Positions 27,986 to 34,961 of a DNA stretch of 51,623 nt are shown here, one piece after another. The stretch comes from an uncultured Tateyamaria sp. (GTDB lineage: Bacteria > Pseudomonadota > Alphaproteobacteria > Rhodobacterales > Rhodobacteraceae). Made by a program: the position numbers and the translations under genes. Within the stretch, counting starts at the first letter, position 1, and each line of letters opens with the position of its first letter. The stretch lies in NCBI RefSeq assembly GCF_947494755.1, contig NZ_CANLVZ010000021.1, forward strand, positions 1 through 51,623, written 5' to 3'. Below the pieces are notes generated by a model, which worked only from the letters and a program-made list of their open reading frames with translations, was not told where the DNA came from and searched no databases.

Positions 27986-28493
27986 CAAACCATTTCCCAC
28001 TCAAATTCTCTGCAAATCCGGCCTTGCTGTCTAGAAGCAGGAAGGGAGCGACTGATTTCTCGGTCGCTTTCGGATCGGCATTGACGAGCCCCACAGTTGA
28101 CCAAGGTCGGCTTTCGAACAACGCCAAGCTAAATTCAAGCAAAAGCCCCATCAGATCTTCTGCTGTTACGATAGGAAGTGGCATATATTCCCGGCTAATC
28201 TCGAATATATTCTCATGGAGAGGCGTTTCAGATGAAAGTACTTTTGATACCCGCTCATTGAATTCACGCAATTGCCCGGCTCGTACATCACCGCCCATCT
28301 CTTTTTCTACGAGCGCCTTTGCATAGATATGGCCATGATCTCTCATGACTCCAAATTTGATGAGCGTCGATTCATGAGAATAGGTGAAATAGGTATAGCT
28401 TATGCGGTCTTCGAATGCGTACCGATCGAGTGCTAATTCTGACCCGCGTTCCGTGTTACGGATGGTCTTTGTGTCTTTGTCATATTCGATCAT
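27972..28493 (-). CDS. Unknown protein of the toxin operon (173 residues)
   Basis: A 173-residue acidic, soluble protein starting at ATG 28493 with only a weak ribosome-binding site. It has no signal peptide, no membrane helix and no motif that I can name. It lies between the acyltransferase (48-base gap) and the immunity gene, on the same strand and with similarly A+T-rich sequence. The position suggests a role with the toxin, such as a second immunity factor, a chaperone holding the N-terminal domain before export, or an accessory of acylation. These are guesses from context only. Confidence 0.65.
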   Translation of the reverse strand: MIEYDKDTKTIRNTERGSELALDRYAFEDRISYTYFTYSHESTLIKFGVMRDHGHIYAKALVEKEMGGDVRAGQLREFNERVSKVLSSETPLHENIFEISREYMPLPIVTAEDLMGLLLEFSLALFESRPWSTVGLVNADPKATEKSVAPFLLLDSKAGFAENLSGKWFDEYF

Positions 28494-28541
28494 GCCAAAC
28501 CGCTTTAGCTGAAAAAAAAATTGAGGGGGGTTTGTCAGATG

Positions 28542-29102
28542 TCAGTTCGGCAGCGGCGCGCTACGCCCACCCATCTTCTCCAACGACTCCTTATCCGCCA
28601 AACGGGCGATCATGGGATGCAGACGCAGATCGCCTTCCTTCACCACCTGTTTGAAGTTCGCAATCACCCGCGCCGTCGTCTTTTGATCTGGCGCGATCAC
28701 ATCCAGCAGCCAGTTGTTGTCCCCAGAAATCCAGTCTTCGGCCTTCAGCCGGATCGGAAATACGCCCGCCTTGATCTGTTCGCGGATTTTTGCGTCGACC
28801 TCATCCGAAACGCTCGCCCAAATGGCAAGTCCGGCGATGTCCGAGGCAACTTCGGTCGTCTCAGACGGGTATGCGATGGCCACACGGTCCCGAATCAATG
28901 GCTCTAGAACCAGATGCTGAAGGTCGGCAATGGACTGGTGACGGTAACGCGGCAGCGCCATCATTGACATGACGACTTTGCCAAATCCTTCCCGCACCTG
29001 TGCGCGCAAAGTGGTTAGTTTCTTGACCAACTCGGGGTCGACCTGGTCCGCAGACCCGTTGGGATTCGGGGTCGAGGCCGCATCAGATTTGGTCATATTC
29101 AT
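28542..29102 (-). CDS. HlyC-family toxin-activating lysine acyltransferase
   Basis: HlyC-type enzymes transfer a fatty acyl chain from acyl carrier protein onto internal lysines of RTX protoxins in the cytoplasm before secretion. This 186-residue protein has the family hallmarks: RYRHQS with the candidate catalytic His55, a hydrophobic stretch LVLEPLIRDRVAIAY, AIWASVSDEVDAKI, and KAEDWISGDNNWLLDVIAP with the catalytic Asp134. The last block is nearly identical to the AEDWTSGDRKWFIDWIAP region of E. coli HlyC. It is slightly longer than HlyC because of a polar 20-residue N-terminus. ATG codons at 29102 and 29096 are both possible starts. The gene overlaps the preceding small gene by 20 bases. 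The substrate is presumably the giant RTX protein of the same operon. Confidence 0.9.
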   Translation of the reverse strand: MNMTKSDAASTPNPNGSADQVDPELVKKLTTLRAQVREGFGKVVMSMMALPRYRHQSIADLQHLVLEPLIRDRVAIAYPSETTEVASDIAGLAIWASVSDEVDAKIREQIKAGVFPIRLKAEDWISGDNNWLLDVIAPDQKTTARVIANFKQVVKEGDLRLHPMIARLADKESLEKMGGRSAPLPN

Positions 29103-29418
29103 AACTCATTAACGTTTCCATGAGCGAAGTTTTGCCGATAAACTTAAGGTAGAACAAGGGGGCATTCCCGTAAGGGATGTTTTTTCTTGAACTACGGCCC
29201 TTGTACTCGGTCGCAAGGCGTAACTGGGACAGCCAAGATCGTTCCGCATCGCGCTCATCGAAACTGCCCACTTTAGCGACGGTCAGGTTTCTTCGTCGGA
29301 TTGCCGGCACCCAAATGCCAAGGGGTTTCTCAAGCCAGTGCTGAGTGTTTCCGGCGTGAATTTTTTTTGGAAGGTTTGGACCGCTGCACCATGCTAACGG
29401 CTGCCTTGAGCCACTCAT
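29083..29418 (-). CDS. Unknown small protein, first gene of the toxin operon (111 residues)
   Basis: A basic 111-residue protein with no signal peptide, membrane helix or motif I recognise. It starts at ATG behind CAAGG (spacing about 5 bases) and runs 20 bases into the acyltransferase gene, which suggests translational coupling. It may be an intact accessory gene or the 3' remnant of a longer gene cut by the disturbed DNA to its right (29419-29915). Confidence 0.5.
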   Translation of the reverse strand: MSGSRQPLAWCSGPNLPKKIHAGNTQHWLEKPLGIWVPAIRRRNLTVAKVGSFDERDAERSWLSQLRLATEYKGRSSRKNIPYGNAPLFYLKFIGKTSLMETLMSYEYDQI

Positions 29419-29915
29419 CGATACCTTGAAGCCATGATGGCGCGGACTTTTCTAATAGTCTTGCGAGCAGCTTTGGCTGCTGCAATCGGCATGACGACCG
29501 CATCCCCGGGACGATCTGCGCAGAGGTTTATGGCGTTTCCGGAGGGGCCCTGCTCTCGCGGATCATGGGTCGTTTTAATCTATCGCCAGGCATGCCAGAG
29601 GCTTCGTCACCACTTTGTTGCGCGCGGTACAGTGTTGTTTTTGACAGGGCCAGACGGGCGATCTGCGACGCTGGACAGGGTTGATCGTCTCCGAGTTGGC
29701 AACATCCGCCGGTTGCAATGACCATTTGACCAAAAACCGACGACCACGGCGATGTTGCATTTGGGTGGGGCATGCACTCCTTACGGATCAGCTATACGAC
29801 ACATTTCAGCATGGATAGGTTACGGCGGTTGCGCCCTCCCGCAACAAACCTAGACAGCGCCTTGCTGCGAAAACAGTGAGGCGCGGCTTGTCTCAGGCAC
29901 TCCGTACAGCGTCCG
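29419..29915. other. Gene-poor gap at the head of the toxin operon
   Basis: About 500 bases between the toxin operon and the aminotransferase gene. It must hold the operon promoter unless transcription comes from further right. I could not find a convincing -35/-10 pair with proper spacing. Short frames on both strands lack ribosome-binding sites. One minus-strand frame (29528-29773) looks like decayed DNA-recombinase sequence and is listed separately. Confidence 0.4.
29528..29773 (-). pseudogene. Possible decayed recombinase/transposase HTH fragment
   Basis: An 81-codon frame contains SQIARLALSKTTLYRAQQSG, which resembles the C-terminal helix-turn-helix of serine resolvases and invertases (xxIAxxLxxSxxTLYRxL). 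Nothing upstream supplies a catalytic domain and the frame has no ribosome-binding site. If real, it is a remnant of a mobile element at the edge of the toxin locus. Confidence 0.22.
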
Positions 29916-31235
29916 CTAAAGTGACTGTTCCAACGCAAGGCTCAACTTGTCGACCAGCTCACCGATCTGATCGTCCGAGATGATGAAAGGCGGGGCGAGC
30001 AGGATGTGATCGCCATGCCGCCCGTCGCGCGTGCCGGGCATCGGATAGCAGATCAGCCCGTTCTCGAAGGCGGCGGATTTGATCTTGCCCGCAAGCCCGT
30101 GGTCGGGATCAAAGGGTGTCTTGGTCTCGCGATCCGTCACCAATTCGATCCCCTGAAACAGTCCCCGCCCCCGGATATCGCCAACATGAGGGTGTTGGCC
30201 GAACGCGTCGCGCAAGGCCGCCGACAACTTGTCGCCTTGCGCTGCAGACCGTGCGGAAAGGTCCTGATCAAGCAATTTGCGCACAACCGCCAGCCCGGCC
30301 GCCGCAGCCACGGGATGCCCTAGATAAGTGTGGCCGTGCTGGAAAAATCCGCTGCCCTCTTTGATCGCATCATAGATCGTGTCGGTGCACAGCATTGCGC
30401 CGATGGGCTGGTATCCAGCCCCCAACCCCTTGGCGATACACAGGATATCCGGCGCAATCCTGTCCGCCTCGCAAGCAAACAGATGCCCGGTCCGCCCCAT
30501 CCCGCACATCACCTCGTCAAGGATCAGAAGCACGCCGTATTTGTCGCAGATCTCACGGATGCGTTTGAAATAGCCCGCCACACCCGGCACGGCACCAAGG
30601 GTCGCGCCCACAACGGGTTCCGCCATAAAGCCCATGACCGTTTCGGGCCCGAGGCGCAGGATTTCATCCTCCAACTCTTGCGCCGCCCGCTCGCCGTATT
30701 CCGCCGCACTCTCGTCGTCAGCGCGCAGCACGTATTCATAGCAAGGCGCGATATGGCTGACCTCGATCAGCAGCGGCGCGAACTGACGCTTGCGCAACGC
30801 ATTGCCGCCTGCTGCCAGCGCGCCGAGTGTGTTGCCATGATAGCTCTGTTTGCGCGCGATCAGGTGGCGTCGATCCGGCTGTCCAATCTCGACAAAATAC
30901 TGGCGGGCGAGCTTGATCGCCGACTCGGCGGCTTCGGACCCGCCAGAGACAAAATAGACGCGATCGAGCTGGCCCGGCGCGTGTTCGATCAACAGATCCG
31001 CCAGCGTCTCAGCCGGTTCGGACGTCAGGAACCCGGTATGGGCAAAGGCGAGGTCGGCCACCTGCTTTTGCACCGCCGCAATCACGTCCGCATCCCCGTG
31101 CCCGAGGCACGAGACCGCCGCGCCGCCCGACCCATCGAGGTATTCCTTACCCGTGCTGTCATAGAGGTAACAGCCCTTACCCCGCACAGCGACGGGTGGG
31201 GCTTTGCGGCAATGGCGGGGAAAGACGTGGGACAT
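29916..31235 (-). CDS. Class III PLP-dependent aminotransferase
   Basis: A 439-residue fold-type I aminotransferase of the ornithine/omega-amino-acid branch. Visible landmarks are the N-terminal GKGCYLYDSTGKEYLDGSGG, the cofactor phosphate site VSGGSEAAESA, YHGNTLGAL, the LILDEVMCGMGRTG segment with the Asp that contacts the pyridine nitrogen, and IAKGLGAGYQPIGAM with the Schiff-base Lys269. Substrate specificity cannot be read from these motifs. The start chosen is ATG at 31235, preceded by GGAGAACCCTG. A longer frame to 31373 would run into the dehydrogenase gene and has no such site. It lies 37 bases behind the FAD/GcvT gene on the same strand, so the two probably work on the same amine or amino-acid pathway. 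Confidence 0.9.
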   Translation of the reverse strand: MSHVFPRHCRKAPPVAVRGKGCYLYDSTGKEYLDGSGGAAVSCLGHGDADVIAAVQKQVADLAFAHTGFLTSEPAETLADLLIEHAPGQLDRVYFVSGGSEAAESAIKLARQYFVEIGQPDRRHLIARKQSYHGNTLGALAAGGNALRKRQFAPLLIEVSHIAPCYEYVLRADDESAAEYGERAAQELEDEILRLGPETVMGFMAEPVVGATLGAVPGVAGYFKRIREICDKYGVLLILDEVMCGMGRTGHLFACEADRIAPDILCIAKGLGAGYQPIGAMLCTDTIYDAIKEGSGFFQHGHTYLGHPVAAAAGLAVVRKLLDQDLSARSAAQGDKLSAALRDAFGQHPHVGDIRGRGLFQGIELVTDRETKTPFDPDHGLAGKIKSAAFENGLICYPMPGTRDGRHGDHILLAPPFIISDDQIGELVDKLSLALEQSL

Positions 31236-31272
31236 CAGGGTTCTCCATCTTTGACTGGCGAGAGCAAGCTGT

Positions 31273-33663
31273 TCATGGCCGCATCCGCGCGCCGCTTGGG
31301 TCAAAGGCGGGGCCGACCAGCATACGCCCGGGGGCTTTGACGCCCGCGATATCGACCTCGATGGCGGCCCCATCCCGCGCGTTGCTCACATGGGCGAGCG
31401 CGATGGGGGCACCGACGCGAAAGCCGTAGGCAGCGGATGTGGTCTGACCGATGATTTTGCCATCAAGGTAGATCGGTTCGTGGCCAATCGGGTTTGCAGC
31501 GTCATCATTCAGCAGGATCGTGACCATCGACAACGCGCCTGTTTCGGTTTGCTTGGCCAACGCCTCCGCCCCGATGAACCCGCGCGATTTGCGCGCCATG
31601 CCCGCCATCCCTACGGCCACGGGGCTGGTGTCGCAGTCAAGCTCGTGACCCATGGCCGCGAACGCCTTTTCGATGCGCATGGAGGTCTGCGCGAACAGGC
31701 CCGCAGGGGTCGCGCCTGCCTTCGTGAACGCGGTGTAGATGGCGGTGGCATTCTCGGCCTTGCAAGTGATTTCCCACCCCGCCTCGCCAACATAGGACAT
31801 GCGGACCGCGCGTACATGCTTGCCGGCGATATGGGCGAGGCCGACGTCGAAATAGCCCAGATCGTTTAGCTCTGGTGCGCCGGTTTCGGACACGATCCGC
31901 GCCGCATCCGGCCCCATCAACCCCAACACAGCGTAGTCTTCGGTGCTGTCGGCCAAGGTAGCGTCAAAGCCTTCGCTGTGCCGGCGCAACCAAGCCAGAT
32001 CGCGTTTGATCGCGTTGGTGCCAACGAACAGGCGATAGTGAACGTCCGCGATCCGATGTGCGGTGAGGTCGCTTTCATAGGTGCCCCGCGCGTTCAACAT
32101 CGCAGTATAGATTGCGCGGCCCGCGGGCAGATCCATGTCGCGCATGCAGACGTGTTGCAGGAATGCGCAGGCGTCCGGGCCGGTCACCTCGATCTTGCCG
32201 AAAGGCGAGGCATCAAAGATCGCGGCCGCCTCATGGGCGGCCTTCACCTCGGCGCGCACGTTCTCGAACCAATCGGGCCGCTCGAATGTCAGCATCGGCT
32301 CAGCCGTCTTGCCGAAATACAAGGGTCGCTCCCAGCCAAAGACCTGACCCATATGCGCCCCCGCCGCGCGGTACTCGGCATCGAGCGGCAGCAGGCGCAG
32401 GTCGCGCGCTGTCTTCAATTGCCGCCCCGGATAGGCGATCTCGTAGTGGGTGCCGAGGATTTCGGGCGCGCGCGCCATCAGGTGGTCGACACTGTTGAAC
32501 ACCGGCGCAAAGCGTTTCGCATCCGCCTCGCCCAGATCATAGGCCGTGTGGCCATGGACGATGCAATGGGCAAGGTTCATGCCCGCCCCGCCCCCCGACG
32601 CCATGCCCACTGAGTTCATCCCACAACCCAAAAACAACCCCCGCGTCTCAGCCGTCTCACCCAGCATGAACATGCCATCGGGCGTGAAACTTTCCGGGCC
32701 GTTGAGCAGCGTCTTGACCTCTGCCGTTTCGAGGGCAGGCAGGCGGTTGAGCGCGTTCAGCATCATCGGCTCGAAATGGTCCCAATCTTCTGGCAGCAGG
32801 CCGAACTCGAAACTCCCGTCCAGCACGCCGGGGGCAATCGGTTTGCCCATCGGCTCGAAACATCCCACCAGCAACCCGCCGCTGTCATCGCGGATGTAAA
32901 GGTGATTGTCGTGATCGCTGAGGGTGGGCATGTTGCCGGTGATCCCGTCGATGGGCTTGGTCAGCAGATAGAAATGCTCGCAGGCAAGCGCAGGCACATC
33001 CGCCCCCGCAGTCGCGCCGACCTCCCGCGACCAGAGGCCCGCGCACAGCGCGACGGCATCGCATTTTACGGTCCCTTGCGTCGTCTCGACCCCGGTGATC
33101 CGCCCAGCTTGGGTGAGGATGCCGGTGACGCCCGTACCCTCGAAAATCCGGGCCCCGCGCGATTTCGCACTTTTGACAAGTGCCGCACAGACATCCGACG
33201 GGGACACGCGCCCATCTTCGGGCGACCACACCGCGCCGATTACATCATCCGCGTTCATCAGCGGCCAGCGTTCCTTGGCCTCGCCCGCGCTGATCCACGT
33301 CGCGTCGATGCCGAAAGCATGGGCCAGCGCCTCTTGGCGACGCACATGCACCGCACGGTTTGGCGTGGTCGCGATGGACAGTGACCCTTTTTGTATCCAA
33401 CCGACATTCTGCCCCGTCTCGGCCTCGAGCCGCGCATAGAGGTCGACGGAATACTGAATCATCCGCGTCAGATTGCGGGAGTGACGCAAGGCGCGCACCT
33501 GTGCTGCCGAATGCCAGGTCGTGCCCGATGTCAGCTTGTTCCGGTCCAGCAGAATCGCGTCCGTCACGCCCATTTCGGCAAGGTGATAGAGCGTCGAGCA
33601 CCCCATGATCCCGCCACCGATGACAACAACCGAAGCGTGGGCAGGCAAGACAGAATCGGCCAT
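31273..33663 (-). CDS. FAD-dependent dimethylglycine/sarcosine dehydrogenase-like protein with GcvT domain
   Basis: A 796-residue two-domain enzyme. The N-terminal DAO-type FAD domain shows VVVIGGGIMGCSTLYHL and GTTWHSAAQVRAL, where His51 matches the histidine that holds FAD covalently in dimethylglycine and sarcosine dehydrogenases. From about residue 440 to the end it carries an aminomethyltransferase (GcvT-like) folate-binding domain (AIFDASPFGKIEVTGPDACAFL, GWEITCKAEN, FIGAEAL). Such proteins oxidise N-methyl groups of glycine derivatives and pass the one-carbon unit to tetrahydrofolate. The exact substrate (dimethylglycine, sarcosine or another N-methyl amine) is not determined by the sequence. 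It is transcribed away from the TAXI TRAP genes, with a 250-base shared promoter interval. Confidence 0.88.
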   Translation of the reverse strand: MADSVLPAHASVVVIGGGIMGCSTLYHLAEMGVTDAILLDRNKLTSGTTWHSAAQVRALRHSRNLTRMIQYSVDLYARLEAETGQNVGWIQKGSLSIATTPNRAVHVRRQEALAHAFGIDATWISAGEAKERWPLMNADDVIGAVWSPEDGRVSPSDVCAALVKSAKSRGARIFEGTGVTGILTQAGRITGVETTQGTVKCDAVALCAGLWSREVGATAGADVPALACEHFYLLTKPIDGITGNMPTLSDHDNHLYIRDDSGGLLVGCFEPMGKPIAPGVLDGSFEFGLLPEDWDHFEPMMLNALNRLPALETAEVKTLLNGPESFTPDGMFMLGETAETRGLFLGCGMNSVGMASGGGAGMNLAHCIVHGHTAYDLGEADAKRFAPVFNSVDHLMARAPEILGTHYEIAYPGRQLKTARDLRLLPLDAEYRAAGAHMGQVFGWERPLYFGKTAEPMLTFERPDWFENVRAEVKAAHEAAAIFDASPFGKIEVTGPDACAFLQHVCMRDMDLPAGRAIYTAMLNARGTYESDLTAHRIADVHYRLFVGTNAIKRDLAWLRRHSEGFDATLADSTEDYAVLGLMGPDAARIVSETGAPELNDLGYFDVGLAHIAGKHVRAVRMSYVGEAGWEITCKAENATAIYTAFTKAGATPAGLFAQTSMRIEKAFAAMGHELDCDTSPVAVGMAGMARKSRGFIGAEALAKQTETGALSMVTILLNDDAANPIGHEPIYLDGKIIGQTTSAAYGFRVGAPIALAHVSNARDGAAIEVDIAGVKAPGRMLVGPAFDPSGARMRP

Positions 33664-33848
33664 TGGAATGTCCCGGCAAAGTGAAAAAGAAAAAGCTTTG
33701 ACCCGAGCTTGGCACGCGAGAGGCCGTTTAGACAGCCTGTTTCAATGGACGTGATCAAACAGAGAGCGACCCATAGCGCGCAAGCCCCTGCGGCGCACAT
33801 ATGCGGGTCTGAGGTGCCGAAAAATGAGACTGCCCGCCGAGATTCACG

Positions 33849-33878
33849 TTGACCCGTTGCAAAAAAACCGCGTCTCAT
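33849..33878 (+). promoter_or_regulatory. Candidate sigma-70-type promoter for the TAXI TRAP operon
   Basis: TTGACC at 33849-33854 and TCTCAT at 33873-33878 are 18 bases apart and lie 36 bases before the start of the binding-protein gene, within the divergent interval. The -35 match is good and the -10 match is moderate, as often in alphaproteobacteria. The rest of 33664-33848 shows no other clear motif. Confidence 0.35.
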
Positions 33879-33913
33879 GGCGTAGACACAATAACTTTAT
33901 CAGGGAGAAATAC

Positions 33914-34882
33914 ATGTTTGTACGAAACATTCTGGCAGGCGCGGCGGTCGCTGCGACCATGGGTCTGGGGGGTGCGGCCAGCGCGCAGCAGACCTTTATC
34001 ACCATCGGCACAGGCGGCGTGACGGGCGTCTACTATCCCACGGGCGGCGCGATTTGCCGGCTGGTCAACAAGGACCGCAAAGAGCACGGCGTGCGCTGTT
34101 CGGTCGAATCCACAGGCGGGTCCGTGTATAACACCCGCACCATCCGCGAAGGCGAGTTGGACTTTGGCGTCGTCCAGTCCGACGTGCAATCGGCAGCCAT
34201 GGAAGGCGTGCGCGCCTTTGACGGCGATGAGCCTTATGGCGATCTGCGCGCGGTCTTCTCAGTTCACTCCGAACCGATGCACGTGATGGTGCGCGCCGAT
34301 GCGGGCATCGACAGCGTCGCCGACATGAAGGGCAAACGCGTCAATATCGGCAACCCCGGATCCGGCACGCGCGTGCTGGCGGATGTGCTGATGGAAGCGG
34401 CGGGTGTGACGCCTGCCGACTTCGCACTGGCGGCGGAACTGAAATCCTCCGAGCAGGCTTCGGCGCTGTGCGACGGCAAGATCGACGCGGCCATCTGGGC
34501 GGCGGGCCTGCCAAATGGTGCCACGATGGAAGCGACCTCGACCTGCGACATCAAACTGCTCGACTTGACGACATCCGGCACGGACAAGGTGCTTGAATCG
34601 AACCCGGCCTACGCTGCAGCTACCATTCCAGCCGGTCTTTATCCCGGCAATGATGCAGATGTTGCATCCTGGGGGCCCAAGGCGACGTTCGTGGCAGACG
34701 CCAACACGTCCGAAGAGGTGGTTTATGTCCTCGTCAAAGCGATCTTTGAGAACTTCGAGGACTTCAAGAAACTGCACCCCGCCTTCGGCACCCTGACCGA
34801 AGAGGGCATGATCAAGGACGGCCTGTCCGCACCCCTGCATGCCGGTGCGGTGAAATACTACACCGAGCGTGGATGGATGTAA
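33914..34882 (+). CDS. TAXI-family TRAP transporter solute-binding protein
   Basis: A 322-residue periplasmic receptor. It has a Sec signal peptide (MFVRNILAGAAVAATMGLGG, cut after ASAQ) and the TAXI-family opening TFITIGTGGVTGVYYPTGGA, followed by VRCSVESTGGSVYN and VNIGNPGSGTRVLADVLM. The chosen start is the ATG behind AGGGAG (6 bases); an upstream in-frame start at 33824 would hide the signal peptide. It hands its ligand to the fused permease 79 bases downstream. TAXI systems often carry glutamate or other carboxylates; the ligand here is not evident. The divergent dehydrogenase and aminotransferase genes hint at an amino-acid-like or N-methylated compound. Confidence 0.93.
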   Translation: MFVRNILAGAAVAATMGLGGAASAQQTFITIGTGGVTGVYYPTGGAICRLVNKDRKEHGVRCSVESTGGSVYNTRTIREGELDFGVVQSDVQSAAMEGVRAFDGDEPYGDLRAVFSVHSEPMHVMVRADAGIDSVADMKGKRVNIGNPGSGTRVLADVLMEAAGVTPADFALAAELKSSEQASALCDGKIDAAIWAAGLPNGATMEATSTCDIKLLDLTTSGTDKVLESNPAYAAATIPAGLYPGNDADVASWGPKATFVADANTSEEVVYVLVKAIFENFEDFKKLHPAFGTLTEEGMIKDGLSAPLHAGAVKYYTERGWM

Positions 34883-34961
34883 GTCCACACCGATCATTTG
34901 ACCATTGCTCCGGCCTGTCTGCGATGGGCCGGGGCACCAAAATAAAAACCCGGGGGATGGC

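Noticed and set aside
29434-29721. Plus-strand 95-codon frame with a hydrophobic start
   Set aside because: It begins MMARTFLIVLRAALAAAIG like a signal peptide but has no ribosome-binding site, overlaps the likely operon promoter, and the remainder is Arg-rich without any recognisable fold.
31236-31373. Longer N-terminus for the class III aminotransferase
   Set aside because: The extension would overlap the end of the FAD/GcvT gene by about 100 bases and lacks a ribosome-binding site. ATG 31235 has GGAGA at good spacing and gives the normal family length.
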